From: JASHSH01 sp036490215
GTDB taxonomy: Bacteria > Pseudomonadota > Alphaproteobacteria > Rhodospirillales > Magnetospirillaceae
DNA length: 64,000 nucleotides
Direction of reading: 5' to 3'
Assembly (NCBI GenBank): GCA_036490215.1
Contig: DASXEH010000056.1
Location: 1 to 64,000 of the forward strand
The notes under the pieces were generated by a model. It saw only the letters and a list, made by a program, of their open reading frames with translations. It had not been told where the DNA came from and searched no databases. Every line of letters begins with the position of its first letter. Positions within the stretch are counted from its first letter, which is position 1. Below, piece by piece: positions 25,363 through 34,364 of this stretch. A program made the position numbers and the translations under genes.

Positions 25363-26310
25363 ATGAATCGCTGGCTGTCCCTCGCCCTGAAACTGGGCAT
25401 CACCGTTCTGTTGTTCTGGCTGCTGCTGCGCAAGATCGACATCAATGCCGCCTGGCAGGCGATGCAGGCGATGTCGATCTGGGCTTTCGTCGCCACGGTC
25501 GCGCTGCTGGTGGTGCAGTTGTTCATCTGCGGCTTCCGCTGGCAGATGGTGGTGAAGGCGCTCGACGCGCATATCGGTCTCGGCAAAGCCACTGGCGTAT
25601 TTGCGATCGGCACCTTCTTCGGCCTGATCCTGCCGGGCGCGGTGGGCGGCGATGTGGTGCGCATGTGGGCGACGCGACGCGCCGGCTTGTCGCTGGCCGC
25701 GTCGATCAACTCCGTGGTGCTCGAGCGCGTGGCCACCGTGTTCGCACTGGTGCTGCTGGTGGTGGTGCTTGAGCCGTTACTCGTGTCCGAGATCCCGAGC
25801 AGCACCTCGCTCTGGCTGTTCCCGGTAATCCTCGTGGCGATGATCGTCGGCACCTGCGTGGTGATGCTGCTCGACCGCCTACCCGAGCGGATTCAGCACT
25901 GGCGTCTCGTCCGCGCGCTCGGCCAATTGGCGGGCGATACGCGGCGGCTCTGCCTACGTCCGGGGCGGATCATCTCGGTGCTGGTCGTGGCCGTGATTGG
26001 CCATCTCAATCTCGGCCTCGCCGCCTATGCGCTGGCTTGTGGCATGCACGTGAATATTTCCGTGATCGACGCCGTGGCCCTGTTCATGCCGGCCGTGCTG
26101 ATCGCGACCCTGCCGATTTCGGTGGCCGGCTGGGGTGCGCGCGAGGCGGCGATGGTGACGCTCTATGGTTTCGCGGGTGTGCCGGCCGCCCAGGCGCTGG
26201 CGATCTCGATCCTCTATGGCCTGGCCAGTACGCTGGTTGCGCTCTCGGGCGGCGTATTGTGGCTGGCCGAGCGCAAGGCGCCGGACGGCAATCCAACAGA
26301 GCAAGCTTAA
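25363..26310 (+). CDS. Lysylphosphatidylglycerol synthase TM-region (UPF0104) protein
   Basis: 315 aa, about eight TM helices, LPG synthase transmembrane/flippase-like family without the soluble aminoacyl-transfer domain. Conserved segments: FFGLILPGAVGGDVVRMW, SINSVVLERVATVFAL and LPISVAGWGAREAAMV. Free-standing members are thought to translocate lipids or glycolipids; no direct evidence here. Probably follows amrS on one transcript, interrupted by the repeat pair. Confidence 0.85.
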   Translation: MNRWLSLALKLGITVLLFWLLLRKIDINAAWQAMQAMSIWAFVATVALLVVQLFICGFRWQMVVKALDAHIGLGKATGVFAIGTFFGLILPGAVGGDVVRMWATRRAGLSLAASINSVVLERVATVFALVLLVVVLEPLLVSEIPSSTSLWLFPVILVAMIVGTCVVMLLDRLPERIQHWRLVRALGQLAGDTRRLCLRPGRIISVLVVAVIGHLNLGLAAYALACGMHVNISVIDAVALFMPAVLIATLPISVAGWGAREAAMVTLYGFAGVPAAQALAISILYGLASTLVALSGGVLWLAERKAPDGNPTEQA

Positions 26311-26312
26311 GT

Positions 26313-26373
26313 CGTCATTGCGAGGCGCAGCGCGCCGAAGCAATCCATATGTCGCCCCACATGTCGCAATGAC
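26313..26373. repeat. Family-5 inverted repeat (CGTCATTGCGAGG type)
   Basis: CGTCATTGCGAGGCGCAGCG at 26313 and TCGCAATGAC ending at 26373 form the outer arms, with GAAGCAATCCA inside. The family also occurs at 35198 and 56693. Lies between the flippase-like gene and pepA. Confidence 0.8.
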
Positions 26374-26479
26374 CAGGAACTGCTTGTCTGTCCTGCATTT
26401 TCTCCCCCTCTTTCCTTCACGGGGGCGGGTGCTAGAGTAGGGGTCCCTCCGTCCTTCCATCCCAAAGGGCCCCTGTTCC

Positions 26480-27969
<1,490 letters not shown>

Positions 27970-27973
<4 letters not shown>

Positions 27974-28443
27974 GCACCCGCGTCGGCTTTTATCACCTGA
28001 CCCGATCGCCGCTCGACAAGGCGTTACCCAAACTCCTTGAGCGGGCGCGATCGGCCGGGCACAAAGTGCTGATCGTGGCCGGCTCGGCCGAGCGCGTCGC
28101 CTTTCTCGACACGATGCTGTGGACCTACGATCCTGCCTCGTGGCTGGCCCACGGCACGGCCAAGGACGGCGACGCGGCGCTGCAGCCGATCTTCCTCACC
28201 GACAAGGACGAGAACCCGAACGGCGCCGATATGCTGGTGCTGATCGATGGCGTCGGCGCGACCAAGATCGATACGTTCACACGCTGCGCACTCGTGTTCG
28301 ACGGCAATGACGGCGAAGCGGTGGACGCCGCCCGCGCCCATTGGGCCGAGTGGAAGGACCAGGGCTTCCAGCTTGCTTATCACCAGCAGACCGAACAAGG
28401 CGGCTGGGAAGAAAAGGCGACGGCGAACGCGGCGGGTGGCTGA
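27970..28443 (+). CDS. holC: DNA polymerase III chi subunit
   Basis: 157 aa. Links the clamp loader to single-strand binding protein. GTG start overlapping the pepA stop (GTGA). Family segments: VGFYHLTRSPLDKALPKLLE at the start, VIVAGSAERVAFLDTMLWTYD-like region and WLAHGTAKDGDAALQPIFLT. The Trp-rich C-terminus (WAEWKDQGFQLAYHQQTEQG) is also typical. Confidence 0.92.
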
Positions 28444-28466
28444 ACGCGGCGTTCCACCGCTTGCGG

Positions 28467-28973
28467 TTATCTCAGACCTTTCTCGGCGGCGCGCCGGCGA
28501 ATCTCTTCAGTGATTTCCTGCTTGGTGCCGTGGGGCAATCCGAAGAGGCCGAACGATAAATATCCGTCGTCTCTTATCTTAGAGCACATAGCGATGGCAC
28601 CCGCTTCGTCGCCCTGCCGCGCAAGGCAATCGGCTTCGTAGACTGGTCCACCGAAATCTCGCCAGAGCACCGGATCAAGCGCCTTGCCTTTCCGGAATTC
28701 GGCGAGTGCATCATCAATTCGGCCAAGCCGATAAAGCGTCTCGCCACGCGTCAGTGTTGTAAGTGGGTGGGTTTGGCCGAGAGCGATGCTTCGATCGAGA
28801 TCGGCAAGCGCGAGATCAAGCGGCCCATGCTTGAAGCGGGCGTTGAATCGATCCAAATACGCCGAGGCATCATTGGGATTTTGACGAATACGCTCCTCCG
28901 CCATCTCCAAAAACTTCTCTGGATTGGAGTTAAGTAAGGCCATGTCGGCTTCGTGTTGGGCGAATGTTTTCAT
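28467..28973 (-). CDS. Small TPR-repeat protein
   Basis: 168 aa with two to three tetratricopeptide-like repeats: NPNDASAYLDRFNARFKHG, HPLTTLTRGETLYRLGRIDD and a third weaker unit from YEADCLARQGDEAGA. No signal peptide. Function unknown; probably a protein-interaction module. Its start lies 47 bp from the target-site duplication of the IS element, so its promoter region is next to the insertion. Confidence 0.75.
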   Translation of the reverse strand: MKTFAQHEADMALLNSNPEKFLEMAEERIRQNPNDASAYLDRFNARFKHGPLDLALADLDRSIALGQTHPLTTLTRGETLYRLGRIDDALAEFRKGKALDPVLWRDFGGPVYEADCLARQGDEAGAIAMCSKIRDDGYLSFGLFGLPHGTKQEITEEIRRRAAEKGLR

Positions 28974-29020
28974 GATGCCCGCTCCTCCTTAGCGAACCGC
29001 GTTGCCACCACAACCCATCG

Positions 29021-29056
29021 TCGCTTTTGGCGATGTTCCCCTACTTGACGGATAAG
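29021..29056. repeat. Left target duplication and terminal inverted repeat of the IS
   Basis: Direct repeat TCGCTTTT at 29021-29028, then the inverted-repeat end beginning GGCGATGTTCCCCTACTTGA at 29029. The first 26 bases match the right end at 24 positions. Confidence 0.92.
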
Positions 29057-29099
29057 ATTTAGCCTGCCATACTCTCTCTTGTCGAAAGGGAGAGCCGTT

Positions 29100-30029
29100 A
29101 TGGCCCGTAGCAAGCAAAAGCCTCAGATCATGCAAATGACCGTCGCCCAGTTCGAGGCGATGTTTCCGAATGAGGACGCCTGCGACGAATACCTGATTGC
29201 CCAGCGTTGGCCGACTGGTGTCCATTGCCCGCGTTGCGGGTCTACGCGCCCATACGCTCTGGCGACGCGGAAATGGCATTGGGAATGCCCCGATTGCCGC
29301 CAGGGTGGTGCTTATCGGTTTAGCGACATTACCGGGACGATCTTCGAGAATACCAACAAGCCCCTGCGCGATTGGTTCCGCGTCATTCATCTGATGCTCA
29401 CCAGCAAGAAAGGCATCAGTGCCCGTCAGGTTCATCGCTACATGGGCTTCGGTTCGCTTAAGACCGCTTGGTACATGTGCCACCGCATTCGGGCCGGTTT
29501 GCAGAATGAGGAATTTCGCAAGTTGATGGGCGTTGTTGAAATCGACGAAACTTGGGTAGGCGGCAAAATCGGCAACCGCCATGTCGGCAAGCGGACCAAT
29601 AAAGACGATGACGGAAGCGCTGGCCCGCATGGCGGTAACAAGACCGCCGTTGTCGGGGCCGTGAGCCGCAAAGGCAACGTGGTGGCTCGCGTCATTGGGA
29701 GGGTTGACCGCGCGACGCTCAATCACTTCATCAGCGAAACCATTTCGACGAAGGTTAGCTTGCTCGCCCATGATGACAACAAGGCGTATCGCGATCTTCC
29801 TGCCGGTTATACCGATGGCACGGTTAAGCACGCGCGCCAGCAATACGTTGTCGGCGCAATTCACACGAATACGATTGAGGGTTTCTGGTCGATCTTGAAG
29901 CGCGGCGTGATCGGCACCTATCACAAGGTCAGTCCGAAGTACCTGCCGCTCTACGTCGCGGAATTTCAGTTCCGCTACAACAACCGGAACAACCGCGAAA
30001 TCTTCCAGACCGCGATAGCAGGTCTCTGA
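29100..30029 (+). CDS. IS1595 family transposase
   Basis: 309 aa DDE-type (ISXO2-like) transposase. N-terminal zinc ribbon (CPRCGSTRPY, WECPDCRQG) and helix-turn-helix (KGISARQVHRYMGFGSLKTAWYM). Catalytic acids in VVEIDETWVGG and LLAHDDNKAY, with a C-terminal HTNTIEGFWSILKRG block and FQFRYNNR. ATG 29100 follows GGGAGAGCCGTT; an in-frame start seven codons earlier lacks this. Full length with no frameshift, so probably active. Confidence 0.94.
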   Translation: MARSKQKPQIMQMTVAQFEAMFPNEDACDEYLIAQRWPTGVHCPRCGSTRPYALATRKWHWECPDCRQGGAYRFSDITGTIFENTNKPLRDWFRVIHLMLTSKKGISARQVHRYMGFGSLKTAWYMCHRIRAGLQNEEFRKLMGVVEIDETWVGGKIGNRHVGKRTNKDDDGSAGPHGGNKTAVVGAVSRKGNVVARVIGRVDRATLNHFISETISTKVSLLAHDDNKAYRDLPAGYTDGTVKHARQQYVVGAIHTNTIEGFWSILKRGVIGTYHKVSPKYLPLYVAEFQFRYNNRNNREIFQTAIAGL

Positions 30030-30039
30030 GGCGAGGTAA

Positions 30040-30067
30040 GTGGCATCCGTCTCAGATGACGGAGCCA
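30040..30067 (+). other. Strong hairpin between transposase and passenger gene
   Basis: GTGGCATCCGTC pairs with GACGGAGCCAC with one bulged A and the loop TCAGAT. It begins 10 bp after the transposase stop. No T-tract follows, so it is not a standard terminator; it may still limit readthrough into the passenger or be a transposase recognition site. Confidence 0.5.
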
Positions 30068-30233
30068 CAGCCCAGATTGACCTACAAACAAATCCACCGG
30101 AGATTTCTTGCGGGAACAAACGGGCTACCATTGGGGGCTATGCGCAAAAAAGTGAACGGCAAGCGCAAGTAGACCACCCAATAAGATGGCCATCCAAACT
30201 GGCGGCCCGCTGGAACCGCGACGGTAGGGAGAA

Positions 30234-31067
30234 ATGAGCAAGAGCCAAGAAGAACTAGAGAAGGCAGAAGATGCAAATGATAAGCGAGCGGAGTGGTGCG
30301 CATGGCTTGTGGCGGTTGCCGTATTTTTTGAATTTGTATTGCTTGCCATCGAAGGACCAGCACCAAATCGCTGCGTGAGAATCGCGGCTGCGGTGGCAAA
30401 TCTTTTAGTTGCTGGAGGCGTGGCTGGTGAAGTGACGTTTGGCCGGCGGTCTAGGAAAGCTAGCAACGAACTACGAGAGCGCGCCATTGATCGACTTAAG
30501 CAGGTCGAATTCGATAATGGGTACCTGCAAGAAACTTTAGCAAAAACGAATGAGCGGGCGGCGCAGGCCAACGCCCGAGCCTCGGAAGCCACAGCTCGGG
30601 CATTAGAAATCCAACTTGAGCTGACGAAGTTAAAAGCACCACGCATCGTCTCGGCAGAGCAGCAAGAGGGAATTATCGCTGCGGTGTCGCCATTCGCCGG
30701 GGCAAAATTCGTTTTCACCGTAAGCCAAGACCCCGAGGCCAGAAACCTAATGCTGGTGTTCGGGCAATTGCTCACGAGGGCCGGATGGGAATGGCAAGGA
30801 TTTACCGGAAGCAGGACAGTGCTTCGCGGCACAACCTTTCCCCAAGTAGGCATTTCGGTGCTCGAAGGCCTCCAGATCGCAGTGACCTTGGATGACAAGG
30901 AAACCGATACGGAGCGCGCGGCAGAGGCGCTGTTCCATGCCATTGAACAGCAATTGGGATGGGGGCCAAAAGACATGGAAGGCGGATTTGCAACCATTGA
31001 AGAGGCGAAAGAGGGCGTCACCCAAAGCGGACTCGTCCACATTAGAGTGGGCAGCAAGCCTATATAG
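30234..31067 (+). CDS. IS passenger: two-TM, coiled-coil protein of unknown function
   Basis: 277 aa. Two predicted TM helices (about residues 22-42 and 47-66: AWLVAVAVFFEFVLLAIEG, then a second after Arg-rich RCVRIAA), a long Ala/Glu/Arg coiled coil (about 70-135, NERAAQANARASEATARA) and a soluble C-terminal domain opening with APRIVSAEQQEGIIAAVSPF and SQDPEARNLMLVFGQLL. I recall proteins of this layout as common uncharacterised alphaproteobacterial membrane proteins, but know no function. AGGGAGAA lies before ATG 30234. It lies inside the IS boundaries and so moves with it. Not a known resistance gene. Confidence 0.85.
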   Translation: MSKSQEELEKAEDANDKRAEWCAWLVAVAVFFEFVLLAIEGPAPNRCVRIAAAVANLLVAGGVAGEVTFGRRSRKASNELRERAIDRLKQVEFDNGYLQETLAKTNERAAQANARASEATARALEIQLELTKLKAPRIVSAEQQEGIIAAVSPFAGAKFVFTVSQDPEARNLMLVFGQLLTRAGWEWQGFTGSRTVLRGTTFPQVGISVLEGLQIAVTLDDKETDTERAAEALFHAIEQQLGWGPKDMEGGFATIEEAKEGVTQSGLVHIRVGSKPI

Positions 31068-31076
31068 AAGGCGATT

Positions 31077-31112
31077 ACTATCCGTCGAATAGGGGAACAT
31101 CGCCTCGCTTTT
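31077..31112. repeat. Right terminal inverted repeat and target duplication of the IS
   Basis: Inverted end 31077-31104 (reads TAGGGGAACATCGCC at its outer part), followed directly by TCGCTTTT at 31105-31112, the second copy of the 8-bp target duplication. Confidence 0.92.
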
Positions 31113-31202
31113 AAGTTCGAACGTATCATGAACAAACAATTTGACGCCAGGACGGATTTGAGTTTCCGTAGCGTGGTTCAGCGTCAGCAAACTAGGCAGC
31201 GC

Positions 31203-31685
31203 ATGACCAAAGCGGCAACCAAGGCCCCAGCCAAAGCGAAGACGAAGGCTAGAGCCACCATCGTCGAACGCGACGACGAAGACCGCCGCCCTGGTGCGGA
31301 ATTCGCCGGTTTCGTCGCCGATCTCTTCGCCCCGCTCGGCCCTGTCGCCGTGATCCGCGTGTTCAGCGGCCATGGCTTCAAGCTCGATGGCTTCAACTTC
31401 GCGCTGATCCTACGCGGTAGGCTGTATCTACGCGCCGATGAAGCCCTGGCCGCCGACCTCAAGACACGCGGCTCGTCGCCTTTCAAATACTCGACCAGCG
31501 TCCGCAACGTGACCGTGTCTTCTTACTGGTCGGTCCCCGAGGAATATCTCGACGACGCGGATCAAATACTCGACTGGGCCAAACGCGCCTTCATGGCCGC
31601 GCAGATGAATCCGAAGAAGAAAAAGAAGGCGAAGCCGAAACCAAGCCCCTCTCCCGCACGCGGGAGAGGGAGGCGCCCGGCCTGA
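31203..31685 (+). CDS. TfoX N-terminal domain-like protein
   Basis: 160 aa. A Lys/Ala-rich start, then a TfoX/Sxy-type domain (FVADLFAPLGPVAVIRVFSGHGFKLDG, FALILRGRLYLRADEAL, FKYSTSVRNVTVSSYWSVPEEYLDD). ATG 31203 is preceded by AGGCAGCGC; an in-frame start at 31128 adds 25 residues close to the IS end. The final residues PSPSPARGRGRRPA are encoded by the family-2 repeat at 31646, a tail not shared with the domain. Role unknown; Sxy in gammaproteobacteria regulates competence, which cannot be assumed here. Confidence 0.75.
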   Translation: MTKAATKAPAKAKTKARATIVERDDEDRRPGAEFAGFVADLFAPLGPVAVIRVFSGHGFKLDGFNFALILRGRLYLRADEALAADLKTRGSSPFKYSTSVRNVTVSSYWSVPEEYLDDADQILDWAKRAFMAAQMNPKKKKKAKPKPSPSPARGRGRRPA

Positions 31686-31704
31686 CAAGGCCGGGAGGGT
31701 GAGG
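31646..31704 (+). repeat. Family-2 palindromic repeat, left of second DUF559 gene
   Basis: Hairpin CCCCTCTCCCGCACGCGGGA plus GAGGG, a second hairpin CCCGGCC/GGCCGGG, then the tail GAGGGTGAGGG pointing at the DUF559 gene. It overlaps the TfoX-like 3' end and abuts the DUF559 start, where its tail GGGAGGGTGAGG acts as ribosome-binding site. Confidence 0.85.
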
Positions 31705-31707
31705 GCC

Positions 31708-32040
31708 GTGACCGACTTACGCGCCCGCCAATTGCGCGCCAACGCCACTGATGCTGAACGCCGTCTCTGGTCCCTCCTACGCGATCGTCGCCTACAGAAG
31801 TACAAGTTCCGGCGGCAACGCCCTGTCGGTCCTTACATCGTCGACTTCATCTGTATGGAACATCGGCTGATCATCGAAGCTGATGGCGGACAGCATGCCG
31901 ACAGTGATCGTGACGAACGCAGGACGATTTGGCTGGAGGCGCGAAACTGGCGGGTGCTGCGGTTTTGGAATAATGAAATTTTGAGTAATCCGCGTGGCGT
32001 CGCGGAGCGGATTTTGGAGGTGCTTGAGGGAGGCGGATAG
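31708..32040 (+). CDS. DUF559 domain endonuclease-like protein, second copy
   Basis: 110 aa from GTG 31708 (MTDLRARQLRANATDAERRLW); GTG 31699, three codons earlier, is also possible. Same landmarks as the 5675-6046 protein at the same residue numbers: FRRQRPVGPYIVDF (Asp46), IIEADGGQH (Glu57, Asp59) and WRVLRFWNNEIL. The two proteins are clearly homologous but diverged, so not a recent local copy. The gene lies between inverted family-2 repeats, with the left one providing its Shine-Dalgarno. Likely nuclease; biological role unknown. Confidence 0.86.
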   Translation: MTDLRARQLRANATDAERRLWSLLRDRRLQKYKFRRQRPVGPYIVDFICMEHRLIIEADGGQHADSDRDERRTIWLEARNWRVLRFWNNEILSNPRGVAERILEVLEGGG

Positions 32041-32041
32041 G

Positions 32042-32098
32042 CCCCTCACCCGACCATCGCTTTGCGATGGCCACCCTCTCCCGCGTGCGGGAGAGGGG
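32042..32098 (-). repeat. Family-2 palindromic repeat, right of second DUF559 gene
   Basis: Inverted partner of 31646-31704: CCCCTCACCC, a hairpin CCATCGCTTTGCGATGG, then CACCCTCTCCCGCGTGCGGG and AGAGGGG. The tail begins 2 bp after the DUF559 stop and faces it. The inner hairpin differs in sequence from that of the left copy. Confidence 0.85.
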
Positions 32099-32126
32099 CA
32101 GCACAGGTCAGTCTGGGCGAAGCTAT

Positions 32127-32867
32127 CTACCCTCCCCGCCGTCCCCCGATCAGAAACTCCTTATTCCCCTCCGGGCCAGTGATCGGGCTTTCGTGGATGC
32201 CGAGCACGGTCCAGCCGGGCAGCGCGGCCAACCATGCACGGATCTTCTCGCACACCTCTTCGTGCAGCGCCGGATCGCGCACCACGCCGCCTTTGCCGAC
32301 GCGGCCTTTGCCCACTTCGAATTGCGGCTTGATCAGCGCGACCAGGAACGCGTTGGGCTTGGTCAGCGCGAGCGCCGCGGGCAGCACGGTCTGGAGGCCG
32401 ATGAAGCTGGCATCGCAGACCACGAGATCGACCGGCTCGGGAATCTCCACGGCACTCAGATGCCGTGCGTTGATGCGCTCCATCACCACCACACGCGGAT
32501 CGTTGCGGAGCGTCCAGGCGAGCTGGCCATGCCCGACATCCACCGCATAGACCTTGGCCGCGCCCTTTTGCAGCAGCACATCGGTGAACCCGCCGGTCGA
32601 GGCGCCGACATCGATCGCGGTCATCCCCGTGGGATCGATCGCGAAGGCTTCGAGCCCGGCCGCGAGTTTGATGCCCCCACGCGAAACCCATGGATGCGGC
32701 TCGCCACGCAGCTCGATCGCCAGGTCTTCGGCCACCGGCGTGCCGGGTTTGTCGAGGCGTTTTTCGCCCGAATACACCTTCCCCGCGATCACCAGGGCCT
32801 GGGCGCGGGTCTTGGTGTCGGCCAGGCCGCGGTCGACGAGAATCTGATCGAGGCGCTTCTTGCTCAT
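32127..32867 (-). CDS. TlyA family rRNA (cytidine-2'-O)-methyltransferase
   Basis: 246 aa from ATG 32867 (MSKKRLDQILVDRGLADTK); a longer frame to 32978 would overlap the divergent kinase-like gene. N-terminal S4 RNA-binding domain, then an FtsJ/RrmJ-type methyltransferase with SAM motif AIDVGASTGGFTDVLLQKGA, VYAVDVGHGQL and the Lys in IKPQFEVGKGRVGKGGVV. TlyA proteins methylate 16S and/or 23S rRNA; older annotations call them hemolysin A. Confidence 0.92.
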   Translation of the reverse strand: MSKKRLDQILVDRGLADTKTRAQALVIAGKVYSGEKRLDKPGTPVAEDLAIELRGEPHPWVSRGGIKLAAGLEAFAIDPTGMTAIDVGASTGGFTDVLLQKGAAKVYAVDVGHGQLAWTLRNDPRVVVMERINARHLSAVEIPEPVDLVVCDASFIGLQTVLPAALALTKPNAFLVALIKPQFEVGKGRVGKGGVVRDPALHEEVCEKIRAWLAALPGWTVLGIHESPITGPEGNKEFLIGGRRGG

Positions 32868-32931
32868 GGCGCGATGATGCCGGAAACTGTCGGCGCAGGC
32901 GAGAGACCGAAGAGCGGCGAGGAACGGAATC

Positions 32932-33915
32932 GTGCGGGAGAAGTGGCTGCGGGTCGGCGCAGAGATCAAGCTCGACATCGACGACGTGACGCGGCTGGTT
33001 CAGGCCGGGCTGCCCGAAGCGAAGGTCGCGCGCCATCAGCCCGCGCTGGGTGGCCGCTCCAACACCAATATCGTCGTCGAGCTGGCCGGGCCGCCGCATC
33101 GCGTGGTGCTGCGGCTGTATCAGCGCGATCCCAGCCAGGCGCGCAAGGAAGCCGCGCTCGACAAGCTGCTGGTCGAACGCAAGGCGCCGGTCGCGCCGAT
33201 GCTTTATTTCGACGACACTAATCCGGTGAGTGGCCATCCCTATGCGCTGATCACCTGGGTCGATGGTCACCGGCTTGAATCGGTCGAGCGTGATCTCGGG
33301 CCTGCCGGGCTCGGACAACTTGCGCCTTCGATCGGCAAGGCGATGGCGACGATCCACAGCCTCACCTTTCCGCACACGGGATTCTTCGGCGACGATCTGC
33401 GCATTCCCGAGAAAGCGGATATGGGGCGCGCGGGGCTGCTCGCCTATCTGAAGCGCTGTCTGGTCGACGGACCTGGCGGTAAGCGGCTGGGCCAGAAGAC
33501 CACGACCGAACTCATTGCCTTCGTCGAGCGCGAAGGCAACCGGCTCGACGCCTGGCTGAAGAAGCCTTGCCTGACCCACGCCGATTTCAACGGCTCGAAC
33601 ATTTTAGTGCGCAAGGATAAGAACGGTGTGTGGGGACTCGCCGCTGTGATCGATTGGGAGTTTGCCTTCTCGGGTTCGCCCGCTTTCGACTTCGGCAACC
33701 TGCTGCGCCCGCCGCTCGATCGCACATCGGGCTTTGCCGATACGCTGGCCAGCGAATATCTGAAGGCTGGCGGCACGCTGCCCGAAGAGTGGCGGCGCAT
33801 TGCGCGCATCGCCGATCTCTATTCCTGGGCCGATTTCCTGGGCCGCCCCGATCCCGGCACCGCGGTGATCGCCGATGCGCGCCGCATGATCGAAGCGACG
33901 ATTGCGACGGGCTGA
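32932..33915 (+). CDS. Aminoglycoside phosphotransferase-like (APH) kinase family protein
   Basis: 327 aa, GTG start with GAGG nine bases upstream. APH/choline-kinase fold: VVLRLYQRDPSQARKEAALD in the nucleotide-binding lobe, catalytic loop LTHADFNGSNIL (Asp, Asn), and metal-binding Asp in VIDWEFAFSGSPAFDFGNLL. The substrate is unknown; such chromosomal proteins usually phosphorylate small metabolites and should not be read as antibiotic resistance. Confidence 0.85.
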   Translation: MREKWLRVGAEIKLDIDDVTRLVQAGLPEAKVARHQPALGGRSNTNIVVELAGPPHRVVLRLYQRDPSQARKEAALDKLLVERKAPVAPMLYFDDTNPVSGHPYALITWVDGHRLESVERDLGPAGLGQLAPSIGKAMATIHSLTFPHTGFFGDDLRIPEKADMGRAGLLAYLKRCLVDGPGGKRLGQKTTTELIAFVEREGNRLDAWLKKPCLTHADFNGSNILVRKDKNGVWGLAAVIDWEFAFSGSPAFDFGNLLRPPLDRTSGFADTLASEYLKAGGTLPEEWRRIARIADLYSWADFLGRPDPGTAVIADARRMIEATIATG

Positions 33916-33966
33916 CCGCTGGCCCATGATGCGCGCCGGTTGTGGAGAGCGACGGGGAGGGAGACC

Positions 33967-34359
33967 ATGCTCGATCACATGGGATTTGCGGTAAGGGACT
34001 TCGCCAAATCCAAGGCGTTCTATCAGAAGACGCTGGCGCCGCTGGGCATCGCCATCGTCAAGGAAGTGACGCCCGAGCAGAGCGGCGGTTACACGGGCGC
34101 CGGTTTCGGCGACGGAGGCAAACCCTATTTCTGGATCGGCGCGGGCAAGGACTCCGCGGGCAGCCATAATGTGCACGTCGCCTTCGTCGCGCCAGACCGC
34201 AAGACGGTCGATGCATTCTATAAAGCGGCGATGGCCGCTGGCGGCAGCGACAATGGCGGGCCCGGACTGCGTCCCCACTATCATCCGAATTACTACGGCG
34301 CCTTCGTGCACGATCCCGAGGGCAACAATGTCGAAGCTGTCTGCCACAAGCCTGAGTGA
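33967..34359 (+). CDS. VOC family protein (glyoxalase/bleomycin-resistance-like)
   Basis: 130 aa, two beta-alpha-beta-beta-beta modules of the vicinal oxygen chelate fold: LDHMGFAVRDFAKSKAFYQKTL at the start and YYGAFVHDPEGNNVEAVCH at the end, with His and Glu metal ligands. ATG 33967 has GGGAGG upstream. Substrate not predictable. Next to a DNA glycosylase gene, 5 bp on. Confidence 0.88.
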   Translation: MLDHMGFAVRDFAKSKAFYQKTLAPLGIAIVKEVTPEQSGGYTGAGFGDGGKPYFWIGAGKDSAGSHNVHVAFVAPDRKTVDAFYKAAMAAGGSDNGGPGLRPHYHPNYYGAFVHDPEGNNVEAVCHKPE

Positions 34360-34364
34360 AAGTG

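Larger units (their letters stand above)
29029..31104 (+). mobile_element. IS1595-type insertion sequence with passenger gene, 2,076 bp
   Basis: Bounded by inverted repeats (29029-29056 and 31077-31104, 24 of the first 26 bases identical) and flanked by the perfect 8-bp direct repeat TCGCTTTT (29021-29028 and 31105-31112), the duplication length known for IS1595. Contains a complete transposase gene and, downstream in the same direction, a second gene inside the right inverted repeat. Both genes are intact and the ends nearly perfect, pointing to recent insertion into the gap between the TPR and TfoX-like genes. Base composition of the passenger is lower in GC than its neighbours. Confidence 0.93.

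Noticed and set aside
28989..30131. A 380-codon minus-strand frame over the transposase
   Set aside because: Antisense to an intact transposase and running across the left IS boundary; not a plausible gene.
30125..31135. A 336-codon minus-strand frame over the IS passenger gene
   Set aside because: Crosses the right inverted repeat and target duplication, Ser-rich, no domain; the plus-strand frame has a ribosome site and clear architecture.
28467..32098. A genomic island or prophage spanning the IS and neighbours
   Set aside because: No integrase, attachment-site pair, tRNA or phage gene; the mobile part is fully explained by the 2,076-bp IS and the repeats.
32932..33915. Aminoglycoside resistance gene
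   Set aside because: The fold matches the APH superfamily, but such chromosomal members are broad small-molecule kinases; nothing indicates antibiotic specificity or mobility.
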